A DNA stretch of 64,000 nucleotides from Hoeflea phototrophica DFL-43 (lineage in GTDB: Bacteria; Pseudomonadota; Alphaproteobacteria; Rhizobiales; Rhizobiaceae): NCBI RefSeq assembly GCF_000154705.2, contig NZ_CM002917.1, positions 4,307,408 through 4,371,407 of the forward strand, given 5' to 3'. Under the pieces are notes generated by a model. The model was not told where the DNA came from. It did not search any database and was given only the letters and a program-made list of their open reading frames with translations. The position numbers and the translations under genes were made by a program. Numbering within the stretch: position 1 is the stretch's first letter; every line of letters begins with the position of its first letter. This document shows positions 9,777 to 18,476 of this stretch, one piece after another.

Positions 9777-10172
9777 TCAGAAGCGGGTCGCGTAGCCGGC
9801 GATCCAGATCAGGACCGTCAGGATGACCGAGCCGGTGATCGTCGCCCAGGCCATCTTGGTCGAGGTCTGCGGATCAAAGCCGTGGCCGGTATCCCAGATG
9901 AAATGGCGGATACCGCCGAGCAGGTGATGCACCAGCGCCCAGGTGTAGCCAAACAGCACCAGCCGGCCCAGCAGCGATCCGAAGATGCCATTGACCCAAT
10001 CGAAATACTCAGGCCCCGAGGCGGCTGCGATCAGCCACCAGGCGACCAGGATGGTTCCTGCATACAGCGCCATACCGGTCAGCCGGTGCAGGATGGACAT
10101 CACCATGGTCGGAATTTGCTTGTAGATACTCAGGTGCGGCGATAGCGGCCGGTTCTGCGTCACATTGGTCAT
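9777..10172 (-). CDS. sdhC: succinate dehydrogenase cytochrome b556 subunit SdhC
   Basis: A protein of 131 residues starting at MTNVTQNRPLSPHLSIYK (10172), which matches the family's usual N-terminus; longer in-frame extensions were rejected. The signature RPLSPHLSIYK and SILHRLTGMALY is followed by HHLLGGIRHFIWDTG with the haem-ligand histidine region. Three membrane helices are visible. It is the first gene of sdhCDAB, so the operon promoter should lie in 10173-10532. Confidence 0.95.
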   Translation of the reverse strand: MTNVTQNRPLSPHLSIYKQIPTMVMSILHRLTGMALYAGTILVAWWLIAAASGPEYFDWVNGIFGSLLGRLVLFGYTWALVHHLLGGIRHFIWDTGHGFDPQTSTKMAWATITGSVILTVLIWIAGYATRF

Positions 10173-10532
10173 GGAGACCTGATCCTTTTCCCTCATCTCG
10201 CGCTGCGCACCTTGCCGGGAGCCCGGTCGGGTGTTTGAAACACGCTGCAGCGCTTGGCCCTGCTGCACCAGATCCTAAATCCGAACAGGTTTAAGAAATC
10301 ATGTGCAGCACCCAAAACCAATGCTGACCGCTTGCAATGCAGCGCAGCTGGCTTTGACAGGGTTTTAGTGCGTTATGTGCACCGCGTCAAAGCCCGGTTT
10401 GCCTTTGAAGCCAAGCCTTTGGTCGAAAGCGCGAGCCCGTTCTTGCCACGGATCAGGGTTCAATCGGTTCAAACCGGAAAAGCACGTCTTCCCGCACACC
10501 ACGAGACCCCGCGACACTTTATCCCGCCGGTT
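10173..10532. other. intergenic region carrying the sdh operon promoter
   Basis: About 360 bases between sdhC and an acetyltransferase gene. Open frames through it are short and lack coding character. It must contain the start of the sdhCDAB transcript (minus strand). No confident -35/-10 pair, riboswitch or terminator was identified. Confidence 0.5.
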
Positions 10533-11030
10533 TCAGCGCGAATGGTCGAAGCGGATTTCCCAGCTGGAGAAATCCGCCTTGTTGGCGAGCTTTTCATAGA
10601 GCTTGCGCCCGTCCTCCGGCAACCGCGGCGCGTTGAGCACGATGCGCGACCAGCCATGGGCGTCGCTTTCCTCCGCCAGCATGTCGATCATCGTCTGGGC
10701 GATGCCCATGTTGCGGTGCAGATGGCTGACATAGAGATGGTCGACCTGGCCCAGCCGCATGCCGGTGACCGGATCGGGCAGATCATAAAACATCACGAAA
10801 CCGACCAGTTCACCATCAAGCCGTGCGCCGAACACCTGCGCCGAGCGGTCCTGCAGCAGGGTCTCGGCATAAAAATCATCCGGCCGCCGCGGCGCGCCGC
10901 GCTTGAGCGACTGCACATAGGCCGCCAGCAGCGGTGAGAACTGATGCGCGTCTTTCAGCCGCAGCAGCGAGATATCGATGTTTTCGGGCGGGATGCGGGT
11001 CGGTGTATCGGGCTTTGTCATGACGCCCAT
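10533..11030 (-). CDS. GNAT-family N-acetyltransferase
   Basis: A protein of about 165 residues (162 if the second ATG at 11021 is the true start). The GNAT acetyl-CoA region reads GQVDHLYVSHLHRNMGIAQTMIDMLAEESDAHGW, with the strand-then-pyrophosphate-loop pattern; the usual Q/RxxGxG/A loop is seen as HRNMGIA. A C-terminal YEKLANKADFSSWEIRFDHSR follows. The substrate is unknown. It stands alone upstream of the sdh operon on the same strand. Confidence 0.82.
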   Translation of the reverse strand: MGVMTKPDTPTRIPPENIDISLLRLKDAHQFSPLLAAYVQSLKRGAPRRPDDFYAETLLQDRSAQVFGARLDGELVGFVMFYDLPDPVTGMRLGQVDHLYVSHLHRNMGIAQTMIDMLAEESDAHGWSRIVLNAPRLPEDGRKLYEKLANKADFSSWEIRFDHSR

Positions 11031-11253
11031 GTTTCCGTTAAAGCGCCGCCACGGTCAAGCCTTGCTAAAGTTGTGTGGGCCCCCAACAGGGACCCGATCC
11101 GGGCCGCAATCTTAACGTTAAATCCATCTAGGCCTGGCCAAGCGGTGACTTCGCCCCGCCCTTCGGGCAGGATACGGCCAGATCGCACAGAATTGACCTG
11201 GGAACCAACCCCGTTTTGCGAAACGGCCCCGGATTGCGAAAAAGGATTGACCC

Positions 11254-11757
11254 ATGACCAGATCTGCTCTGACCGCAGCAAAAGCCACGACATTGGCATC
11301 CGCCACCCTGGCGGTCGCATTCACGCTGGCGGCATCCGCCTCGGCTTTTGCAACTGACAGCCCTGTGTTCAAGAAACGCCACAAGGACGATGTGACCATC
11401 ATCGTCATCGATCGCAAGGACAGCGACAGGAAGCGTTTCGTCACCGAAGACAAACGCAAGCCAGGTGCGGCGACGACCTTCAAGCAGCGCGACGATGAAA
11501 TCCGCATCCGCATTCCGCGCCACTCCAGCGACCATCGAGACAATAATCACCGGCGCCAGCAAACCGGCGACCGGGGATATGGCAATGATGAAGATGAACG
11601 CCGCTGGGCCGGTCAAGACGGAGCAGGGCATAAAGGAACGGGGCATGACGGCTCGGGACACCGGGAAAGTGGCAAGGATCACGGCCCGAAGATCATCATT
11701 GTCGACCGCAACTCGAGCGCTTGCAAAAGCTCCGGCGTCTGCGTGATCAGGCCTTGA
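11254..11757 (+). CDS. hypothetical secreted, highly charged protein
   Basis: A protein of 167 residues. An N-terminal signal peptide of about 33 residues ends ASASAFA. The mature part is very hydrophilic, with alternating basic and acidic residues (HKDDVTIIVIDRKDSDRKR), a Gly/His/Arg-rich middle, and two cysteines near the end (SSACKSSGVCVIRP) that could form a disulfide. A second hydrophobic strand PKIIIVDRN echoes TIIVIDRK near the N-terminus. No known family was recognised. Confidence 0.6.
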   Translation: MTRSALTAAKATTLASATLAVAFTLAASASAFATDSPVFKKRHKDDVTIIVIDRKDSDRKRFVTEDKRKPGAATTFKQRDDEIRIRIPRHSSDHRDNNHRRQQTGDRGYGNDEDERRWAGQDGAGHKGTGHDGSGHRESGKDHGPKIIIVDRNSSACKSSGVCVIRP

Positions 11758-11883
11758 GGCGCCAGCTGACCGGGAGACCGGCCCGATGCATGTCGCGCGT
11801 GATTGGGCACGCGGCGCTCTGAACCGCGGGCCGCATCAGCCATGTGGCTGGCGCAGAATCCGGTTTGGGATCAGCACCTGGGC

Positions 11884-13293
11884 CTAGGCGGCAGCTGTTC
11901 CTTTGGACTTGGCGGGCTTAGAGACCGCCGCATCTTCCAAGCCGCCCGCATTTTCCGGCACATAGAACTCCGCAATGCGAAGCTGTTTCCGTTTGGCGCT
12001 GTACATCGCGGCATCCGCACGGCCAAGCAGCGTTTCCCAGGCGATGCCCGGTTCGGCCACCGCAACACCTAACGCGGGAGCAAGAATGCACTCAAAGCCC
12101 ACGAACGCAATCGGGGCGTTGCAGCTGATCAGCACCCGGTCTGAAACGGACTTCGCAGCAGCTGCCGGGTTCTGGTCAAACACCACGCAGATGAATTCGT
12201 CTCCCCCCAGCCGCACCACATAATCATGCGGCCTTACCGAGGCCTTGAGCCGCTCGGCGGTGGCTTTCAGCGCATGATCACCTTCCCGGTGGCCATGCTC
12301 GTCATTGAGTTTCTTGAAGTCGTTGAGGTCCAGATAGAGCACCGCGACTTCGCCTGCATCGATCCGCGCTTTCGCATCCGGTTTTCTGAGCACCTCATCA
12401 AGCCCCGAGCGGTTCAGAAGACCGGTCAGCTTGTCCGTCGAGGCAACGGTCATGGCGCGCGCAAGCGCCTTGCTCTGCTGGTGGAAATACCGCGCAGCGA
12501 AAACACAAATCGCGAAGATGCCGAAACAGACCAGCAGGATGCCGGGCATGATCTCCATGCGCAGCATGGTCCCGACATGTTTGTGGGTCCAGACGAGCTG
12601 GGCAACCGGTGTGCCGTCCGGGCCAACCAGGTCGACCGACGGTTCATTCGGCGGATTGTCCGCCGGCGTGATCGCATAACCCGTCCCCTGGGTCATCTTG
12701 GCAATGGTGTGCAACGCCTCATCGCCGAACAGCTTGACGCCAAGCATGATCGGCAGCGACGCCGCATCTACCCTTGCGAGATAGTCAGGCGTGATCCAGC
12801 TCGCGGCAATGGCGCCATAGATCCCCTTGATCTGACCGATTCCGGAGACGGTGACATAATCCTTGGGCCGGGTTTCCCGAAGCCGCGACAGGAACGGCTG
12901 TACGCTTTCGACATCAAACTGCTCCGCCGACGTCATTGCGCCGGTTCCGTCATAGACATGCAGGACCTGACCATCAGCGCTCAGAACAATGATGTGATCA
13001 AACAGGTCGCTCTCGGTCGCTCCGGCACCGATATTGTCGTAGAGACCGGCAGCATCCTCGGCCTTGACCAGCTCATAGGCGAGATCCCAGTAGGAATAGT
13101 CGCTGGTCGAGGCTTTCACATGGGCGACCTTCTCGGTCACCAGCAATTCCACGATGCTCTCGCTGCTTTCCTTCTCCAGCTGGTCGATCCGGCCTGTAAG
13201 CCAGAACACGCTGCCAAGGATCATGCCGACGGCAACAATGCCGAGCAGAAACAGATATCCGAAGATATGTTTGGGAGTGTTGCCTGCCATCAT
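11884..13293 (-). CDS. CHASE4-domain membrane diguanylate cyclase
   Basis: A protein of about 469 residues from the ATG at 13293; an upstream frame extension is not convincing and neighbouring ATGs at 13290 and 13308 are possible. A first membrane helix (HIFGYLFLLGIVAVGMILGSVF) precedes a periplasmic CHASE4 sensor with the typical STSDYSYWDLAYE. A second helix (MPGILLVCFGIFAICVFA) follows, then a GGDEF domain with LTGLLNR, DLNDFKKLND and RLGGDEF near residues 363-367. RPHD lies five residues before GGDEF, an RxxD I-site, so product feedback inhibition is expected. It makes cyclic di-GMP from GTP. A short Ala/Lys tail ends the protein. Confidence 0.92.
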   Translation of the reverse strand: MMAGNTPKHIFGYLFLLGIVAVGMILGSVFWLTGRIDQLEKESSESIVELLVTEKVAHVKASTSDYSYWDLAYELVKAEDAAGLYDNIGAGATESDLFDHIIVLSADGQVLHVYDGTGAMTSAEQFDVESVQPFLSRLRETRPKDYVTVSGIGQIKGIYGAIAASWITPDYLARVDAASLPIMLGVKLFGDEALHTIAKMTQGTGYAITPADNPPNEPSVDLVGPDGTPVAQLVWTHKHVGTMLRMEIMPGILLVCFGIFAICVFAARYFHQQSKALARAMTVASTDKLTGLLNRSGLDEVLRKPDAKARIDAGEVAVLYLDLNDFKKLNDEHGHREGDHALKATAERLKASVRPHDYVVRLGGDEFICVVFDQNPAAAAKSVSDRVLISCNAPIAFVGFECILAPALGVAVAEPGIAWETLLGRADAAMYSAKRKQLRIAEFYVPENAGGLEDAAVSKPAKSKGTAAA

Positions 13294-13732
13294 ATGCTTT
13301 TCCAACATTCGTCTAACAGCCAAACATAGCGGGATTTGAATTAAGGAATGACGAATATGCGGCGGACAGCAGGCCTCCCGGCTGGCTTTCCGCGCGCCAA
13401 TTTCCGGACAGGGTTTACAGCCGGTAAACAAAGTGGGCCTTCGCTTGTAAGGCCTTTGCGGCAGCGATGCCTCAGCCTTGGCAACATCCGGCGAACCCAT
13501 TCTCGCTTGCAATCAGAAGTTTCAGTCCGCATATTTTCCCGAGGGCTAGAGATCGTCGAACGGCTGGCGCCGGTCGATGATTTCATTCCCGGCATGTTGC
13601 GCGAGAGGTTGCGGGCGGCGGAAGCGGAGTAGTTGGCGTAGGCGCGCCCCCTCCTTCGTCATCCTCTGGCTTGTCTTGCTCGGAGGCCGAGGATGACAAA
13701 ACGGGAGATCGAGGATGACGAACCTCAATCTC

Positions 13733-13904
13733 CGTCACTCCGGACGTGATCCGGAGTCCCGCGACCCGGCGTCTGCCGGGTCAAAGACTCTTTTCGCCCA
13801 AGGACTTGGGCGAGCTGGATCCCGGTGATTACGACGTCGCTTCGCTTGTCTGAATCAAGTCCGGGATGGCGGCGGCGAGATAGGCTCAAGGAACCGGAGT
13901 GACG
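13733..13904. repeat. 172-bp element bounded by perfect 11-bp inverted ends
   Basis: CGTCACTCCGG at 13733-13743 is exactly matched in reverse by CCGGAGTGACG at 13894-13904. The interior holds smaller hairpins, for example GACCCGGC/GCCGGGTC and GCCCAAG/CTTGGGC. This is MITE- or REP-like, with no coding capacity. Confidence 0.65.
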
Positions 13905-13980
13905 GGTGTGCCCTGAAGCAGGACGGGCTCTCCGGCGGCAGCACCCCCACCCGGCTCTGTCTTGCGTTGCAAGCCAGTCG

Positions 13981-14061
13981 CCGACCTCCCCTCAAGGGGG
14001 AGGTGGGAACCGGGGGCAACCGGTTGTGGCAATTCCAACCTCCCCCTTGAGGGGAGGTCGG
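13981..14061. repeat. 24-bp perfect inverted repeat (long hairpin)
   Basis: The arm at 13981-14004 (CCGACCTCCCC..., 24 bases) is the exact reverse complement of 14038-14061, separated by 33 bases. Each arm also holds an internal small palindrome. It lies about 90 bases beyond the 3' end of leuC and could act as a transcription barrier, but there is no T run, so it is called a repeat and not a terminator. Confidence 0.7.
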
Positions 14062-14147
14062 AGAAGCAAGGCCGGAGCGAAGTGGAGGGCGCAGCTGATC
14101 CGGGTGGGGGTCACTGAGCGCCGGTCAGGCACTTACCCGGCTAACCC

Positions 14148-15560
14148 CTATTCCCACGTGCGGATATCGACGAAATGCCCGGCAATCGCAGCCGCCGCCG
14201 CCATGGCCGGCGAGACCAGGTGGGTGCGGCCCTTGAAGCCCTGGCGGCCTTCGAAGTTGCGGTTGGATGTCGAGGCGCAGCGTTCGCCGGGCTTGAGCCG
14301 GTCGTCATTCATCGCCAGGCACATCGAGCAGCCCGGCTCGCGCCAGTCAAAGCCGGCTGCCTTGAAGATCTTATCGAGGCCCTCGGCTTCCGCCTGTTCC
14401 TTAACCAGGCCGGAGCCCGGAACGATCATCGCGTCAACCGTCGGGCTGACGGTCTTGCCCTCGACCACCTTGGCGGCTGCGCGCAGATCCTCGATCCGGC
14501 CATTTGTGCAGGAGCCGATGAACACCCGGTCGATGGTGATGTCAGTGATCGGGGTGCCGGGCTTGAGGCCCATATAGTCGAGCGCCCGCCATTTCGAGGT
14601 GCGCTTGGCCTCATCCGCAATGTCGTCAGGGTTCGGCACCGCACCGGTCACCGAAATCACGTCCTCGGGCGACGAGCCCCAGGAGACGATCGGCGGCAGC
14701 GAGGCGGCGTCAAGCCGGACGATCTTGTCGTAATGCGCGCCCTCATCCGACGGCAGCGTCTTCCAGTACTCGACCGCCATGTCCCAGGCCTTGCCCTTGG
14801 GGGCGCGCGGCCGGTCCTTGAAATAGGCATAGGTCTTCTCGTCGGGTGCAATCAGGCCGGCGCGGGCGCCGCCCTCGATGGTCATGTTGCAGACCGTCAT
14901 GCGGCCTTCCATCGACAGCGCGCGAATCGCTTCGCCGGCGAATTCGATGACATGGCCGGTGCCGCCGGCGGTGCCGATCTCGCCGATGATCGCCAGGATG
15001 ATGTCCTTGGCGGTGACGCCCTCAGGCAGTTCGCCATTGACCTCGACCAGCATGTTCTTGGCTTTTTTCTGGATCAGCGTCTGGGTGGCGAGCACATGCT
15101 CGACCTCCGATGTGCCGATGCCGTGCGCCAGCGCGCCGAACGCGCCATGCGTCGAGGTGTGGCTGTCGCCGCAGACAATAGTGGTGCCGGGCAGGGTAAA
15201 GCCCTGCTCGGGGCCGACGATGTGAACGATGCCCTGGCGCTTGTCGTTCTCGTTGAGATACTCGACGCCGAACTCGGCCGAATTGGTGGCCAGCGCCTCG
15301 ACCTGGATGCGGCTTTCCTCGTTCTTGATGCCCTGCGCCCGGTCCGGCGAGGTCGGCACATTGTGGTCGACCACGGCGAGCGTCTTTTCCGGCGCGCGCA
15401 CCTTGCGGTGCGTGGTGCGAAGGCCTTCAAAGGCCTGCGGGCTGGTGACCTCGTGAACCAGATGGCGGTCGATATAGAGCAGGCAGGTGCCGTCATCCTG
15501 CTGGCTGACAACGTGGTCGTCCCAGATCTTGTCATAGAGCGTGCGCGGTGCGGTCATCAT
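14148..15560 (-). CDS. leuC: 3-isopropylmalate dehydratase large subunit LeuC
   Basis: A protein of 470 residues, full length. GGAG lies 5 bases before the ATG at 15560; a second ATG follows immediately. Cluster ligands are seen in [13 protein letters not shown] and GCSMCLAMN, and the substrate and aconitase motifs [14 protein letters not shown] and RNFEGRQG are present. With LeuD it isomerises 2-isopropylmalate to 3-isopropylmalate in leucine synthesis; leuD is not in the window. In many relatives leuC lies close to rplS-trmD; here about 8.4 kb of accessory DNA separates them. Confidence 0.97.
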   Translation of the reverse strand: MMTAPRTLYDKIWDDHVVSQQDDGTCLLYIDRHLVHEVTSPQAFEGLRTTHRKVRAPEKTLAVVDHNVPTSPDRAQGIKNEESRIQVEALATNSAEFGVEYLNENDKRQGIVHIVGPEQGFTLPGTTIVCGDSHTSTHGAFGALAHGIGTSEVEHVLATQTLIQKKAKNMLVEVNGELPEGVTAKDIILAIIGEIGTAGGTGHVIEFAGEAIRALSMEGRMTVCNMTIEGGARAGLIAPDEKTYAYFKDRPRAPKGKAWDMAVEYWKTLPSDEGAHYDKIVRLDAASLPPIVSWGSSPEDVISVTGAVPNPDDIADEAKRTSKWRALDYMGLKPGTPITDITIDRVFIGSCTNGRIEDLRAAAKVVEGKTVSPTVDAMIVPGSGLVKEQAEAEGLDKIFKAAGFDWREPGCSMCLAMNDDRLKPGERCASTSNRNFEGRQGFKGRTHLVSPAMAAAAAIAGHFVDIRTWE

Positions 15561-15651
15561 CCAGTCTCCGAATGGTCATCGATACTCAGGCCGCGATATG
15601 CACTTGAACCATATGCGGCGTCAAGGATCGATGCCATCCGGAATGGGCCAA

Positions 15652-15897
15652 TCAACGCCGCTGGAAGTCGAACAAATGGTATCTCTGGCCCTTTTGAGGG
15701 GGCTTGACCCGACCTTCCGCCAGATCCTTCTGGTAGAGACGCGCGGCCCGGTCATCGACGAAAGAGAAACTCGGATTGAGCTGCGGCGTTAGCAGCCGGT
15801 CGTAGATTCGGCCCGAGGAAATGGCGTCCCAGCGTCCGCTTGCCTGCGCAGGAATTGCGGCCATCACGGCCAGCGCGAATACAAGTGCCTTGATCAT
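15652..15897 (-). CDS. small secreted protein, paralogue of the gene at 18153-18431
   Basis: A protein of 81 residues with a signal peptide of about 19 residues ending PAQA, then SGRWDAISSGRIYDRLLTPQLNPSFS. The core DAI-SGR-YD--LTPQLNP-F-F--D, followed by L--GRV, also occurs in the 92-residue protein at 18153-18431, so the two are paralogues about 2.3 kb apart. The family was not recognised. It is likely periplasmic; a Gln/Phe/Arg-rich tail ends both. It lies 91 bases upstream of leuC on the same strand. Confidence 0.7.
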   Translation of the reverse strand: MIKALVFALAVMAAIPAQASGRWDAISSGRIYDRLLTPQLNPSFSFVDDRAARLYQKDLAEGRVKPPQKGQRYHLFDFQRR

Positions 15898-16161
15898 GTC
15901 AGAATCCTTTCCGGCCTGTGCAAGGCCACCAATGATGGTTTTCGTTCTGCGGCAAGCGATTGCTTCCGCATGATCAAACTGGGTATTCCCGCGATCAAGC
16001 TCAAAACACGTTGGTGTGACACCGGCGTGTTGGCCTCAGGCATCGGCATTTGATGCCTGCAGACACTGGCCCGCGCGTCTGTGACACTCCCGCCTTTGCA
16101 AGCGCGGCACATCCGATTGGATCGGCAAAGGCCGCTGTTATGCGTTCAAAGGAGACATGAA

Positions 16162-16413
16162 TCACCCAAGCGGATAGCCGCGCCGGAGCAGGCGGCGGTA
16201 GTGATCGCCACGCGGATCTGGCCGGGCCGAACCGTCCAGCCCGCCATCATGAATGCCCCCGGCAATCCCGATGTCGCGCTTGAGCCGCTCATCAAGCCCG
16301 TCAGCCCTGATGACGGTGCGGGCGCCGAACAGCCTTTTGAGAAACAGGCACAGCTTTCCCGTTTCGCAAAACCGTGCAAGCCGGCCTTGCGAGGCGCGAT
16401 TGTGATCGCTCAT
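16162..16413 (-). CDS. DUF1127-like small basic protein
   Basis: A protein of 83 residues; the ATG at 16413 is preceded by AAAGGA with 7-base spacing. The core LFLKRLFGARTVIRADGLDERLKRDIGIAGG resembles the DUF1127/YjiS pattern (helix, then L-D-R-L-RDIG). In Agrobacterium and Sinorhizobium small DUF1127 proteins affect RNA turnover and phosphate or stress physiology; here the role is only inferred. It is transcribed divergently from the LysR gene at 16511, about 97 bases apart, which suggests control by that regulator. Confidence 0.6.
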   Translation of the reverse strand: MSDHNRASQGRLARFCETGKLCLFLKRLFGARTVIRADGLDERLKRDIGIAGGIHDGGLDGSARPDPRGDHYRRLLRRGYPLG

Positions 16414-16510
16414 CGCTCTTTCCTTTTGATATGTGTTGAAGCTAGGGTGCCACCTAAAAGCTCGGATTTCCAATGGAAATACGATCTAAGCCCATAAAGA
16501 GAGCTTATGC

Positions 16511-17443
16511 ATGAAACTGTCGAGGAAGGTTCCGCTCAATGCCCTGCGCGTGTTCGAGGCAGTCGCCCGGCATGGCAGTTTTTCGCGTGCGGCGGATGAA
16601 TTGGGAATGACGCAAACCGCAGTCAGCTATCAGATCAAGCTGCTGGAAGGGCACATTGGCGACCAATTGTTCCTACGCCAGCCCCGGCAGATCGTCAACA
16701 CAGAGACTGCCGAGCGCATGCTGCCGTCTGTCGTCAAGGCTTTCGATTTTCTTGGCGAAGCCATGGCGCTGGCGCAGCAGACGGCCAGCGAGACGCTGGA
16801 GATTCATTCCTCGCCGACCTTCGCCTCGCACTGGCTGGCGCGCAATCTCGGCGCTTTCCAGCTCGAACACCCAGGCATTGCGGTGCGGCTGCTCAGGGTC
16901 AGCAAGATCACCGATTTCAACCGCGACCCGGCGGATGTCGCGATCCGCTGGGGGGTTGGTCCCTGGCCCGATCTCGAGTGTCAGCTTCTGGGCCGCTTCA
17001 CCTATGCCCCGATGCTCAGCCCGGCGCTGGCCGCAAGCATCGGCGGCGTCAACCAGCCCTCAGACCTGTTGAAGCTGCCGATCATCGGCGCCCAGCAAGA
17101 AGCCTGGCAACACTGGTTCGCGGCCATGGGTGAGGCCATTCCGGACCTGACATCGCACAAGCAGCACAATTACATCGAACAGGATCTGAGCGGCAACGCG
17201 GCGCTTGCCGGCCAGGGGGTCGCGATGCTCAATCATATCTACTACCCGGATGAACTTGCCTCCGGACGGCTGGTTGCGCCGTTCCACACACCCAGCGGAG
17301 ACGATGTCGGGGTCTGGCTGGTCTATCCACACAGCCGCCGCAACACACCGAAGATCAAGGCGTTCCGCGAATGGATCACCGCCGCTGTTGCCGCCGACAG
17401 GCTACGCACGGAACCGGCAATGCCTGACAATCCAGACGCCTGA
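16511..17443 (+). CDS. LysR-family regulator, GcvA-like
   Basis: A protein of 310 residues. The N-terminal helix-turn-helix reads LNALRVFEAVARHGSFSRAADELGMTQTAVSYQIKLLEGHIGDQLFLR, the GcvA-type signature in which the AVSYQIK recognition helix is typical. The effector domain holds SSPTFASHWLARNLGAFQLEHPGI and DVAIRWGVGPWPDLE. It could regulate the divergent DUF1127-like gene. The C-terminus is slightly extended compared with GcvA. The effector is unknown. Confidence 0.9.
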   Translation: MKLSRKVPLNALRVFEAVARHGSFSRAADELGMTQTAVSYQIKLLEGHIGDQLFLRQPRQIVNTETAERMLPSVVKAFDFLGEAMALAQQTASETLEIHSSPTFASHWLARNLGAFQLEHPGIAVRLLRVSKITDFNRDPADVAIRWGVGPWPDLECQLLGRFTYAPMLSPALAASIGGVNQPSDLLKLPIIGAQQEAWQHWFAAMGEAIPDLTSHKQHNYIEQDLSGNAALAGQGVAMLNHIYYPDELASGRLVAPFHTPSGDDVGVWLVYPHSRRNTPKIKAFREWITAAVAADRLRTEPAMPDNPDA

Positions 17444-17463
17444 AGCAACGGTGTCGGGTCCGT

Positions 17464-18099
17464 TCAGGCCAGCACCTCGAAGACGAAGGCCGTGACCAGA
17501 ACATCGGCTTCGTCAAGCGCGAAGGCGCGGAACGGCTGGCTTCGCTCAAGCTGGCGCCAGATGCCGCGGGCACTCAAATCGGCAATCACCGCCGCAAAGC
17601 CGCCGGTTTCGAAGATCTTGTCACGCACCGTGAAGATCGCATGTCCGCCCGGCCGGGTGATGCGGCACAATTCCCCAAGGCTCGAGGCGGGCGCATGGCC
17701 TTCGGTGAACACCCCGGTGGACAGGAATGCCGCAAAATGATTGTCGGCCCAGGGCAGCTCCTCTCTGAGAGTGGCGCGCTTGAGTGCGGCGTAAGCGCCA
17801 CGCGAGCCTGCAAGCCGCAACATCTCCTCGGAAAAGTCGAGCCCCTCGATCTCTAGATATCCCAGCGCATTGAGATAGGGACCGGACAAGCCGGTGCCGC
17901 AGCCCGCATCCAGAACAGGTCCTGCATCCGGACGGACATGGCGGGAAACCCAGGCCAGCGCCTGGAAGGGAAGGCAGTAGCCCGCCGCCAGCGTGTCGCG
18001 GTCATAGCCGGCGGCCCAATTCGCATAGGCCGCATTCAGCTCATCGGGCGTACCGGCATTGTAGACTTGTTCAAGCTCTTCATTGCTGCGGCCAGCCAT
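17464..18099 (-). CDS. class I SAM-dependent methyltransferase
   Basis: A protein of 211 residues starting at MAGRSNEELEQ (18099), chosen because GGGGAA precedes it. SAM motif I is VLDAGCGTGLSGPYL, motif II follows as IEGLDFSEEMLRLA, and the later LPWADNHFAAFLSTGVFTEGHA with LGELCRITRPGGHAIFTVRD is the post-motif region. This Williams-Beuren/UbiE-like layout is common; the acceptor is unknown. It is encoded just downstream of the small secreted protein gene on the same strand (53 bases). Confidence 0.88.
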   Translation of the reverse strand: MAGRSNEELEQVYNAGTPDELNAAYANWAAGYDRDTLAAGYCLPFQALAWVSRHVRPDAGPVLDAGCGTGLSGPYLNALGYLEIEGLDFSEEMLRLAGSRGAYAALKRATLREELPWADNHFAAFLSTGVFTEGHAPASSLGELCRITRPGGHAIFTVRDKIFETGGFAAVIADLSARGIWRQLERSQPFRAFALDEADVLVTAFVFEVLA

Positions 18100-18152
18100 C
18101 GGCGATTCCCCGTTTGATGAGCGCAACATTAGCGCCACAACACCCGTAGAAT

Positions 18153-18431
18153 CTAGCGGTCGCGGTTGAGCTGCATCTGGAAATACTGCAGCTGCTGTTC
18201 GGGAATCCGGTCAACATTGACCCGGCCCCGGCGCAGTTCATGCAGGAAACGGGCCTCGGCGTTGGGATCATTGAACTCGAAACCGGGATTGAGCTGCGGC
18301 GTCAGGATCGGATCATAGAGCCGCCCGGACTGGATCGCATCAAGCCTGCGGCCGGAGCGGCTCGAATCGGCCCAGGCCAGCGTCGGCAGAACCAGCGCTC
18401 CTGCAAGGGCAATGAGCACAATGCGTTTCAT
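18153..18431 (-). CDS. small secreted protein, paralogue of the gene at 15652-15897
   Basis: A protein of 92 residues with a signal peptide ending TLAWA at about residue 21. The mature part RRLDAIQSGRLYDPILTPQLNPGFEFND followed by ELRRGRVNVDRI aligns without gaps over the core with the protein at 15652-15897. The C-terminus is Gln- and Arg-rich (EQQLQYFQMQLNRDR). No known domain was recognised. Duplication within 2.5 kb suggests local copying followed by divergence. Confidence 0.72.
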   Translation of the reverse strand: MKRIVLIALAGALVLPTLAWADSSRSGRRLDAIQSGRLYDPILTPQLNPGFEFNDPNAEARFLHELRRGRVNVDRIPEQQLQYFQMQLNRDR

Positions 18432-18476
18432 CGGGGTATCCTTCTGACAGTCTGTGTGTACGGACCCTATGTGGGG

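Larger units (their letters stand above)
13294..14147. other. 854-base intergenic region rich in palindromic repeats
   Basis: Between the CHASE4-GGDEF gene and leuC no reading frame has coding character. The segment holds copies of the GTCATCCTC/GAGGATGAC motif (13658-13720), an element bounded by 11-base inverted ends (13733-13904), and a 24-base perfect inverted repeat (13981-14061). These look like rhizobial-type intergenic mosaic repeats. Confidence 0.6.

Noticed and set aside
8139..10145. long plus-strand open frame of about 668 codons opposite sdhA/D/C
   Set aside because: It is antisense to the fully recognisable sdh genes; its translation has no family character and arises from high-GC codon bias.
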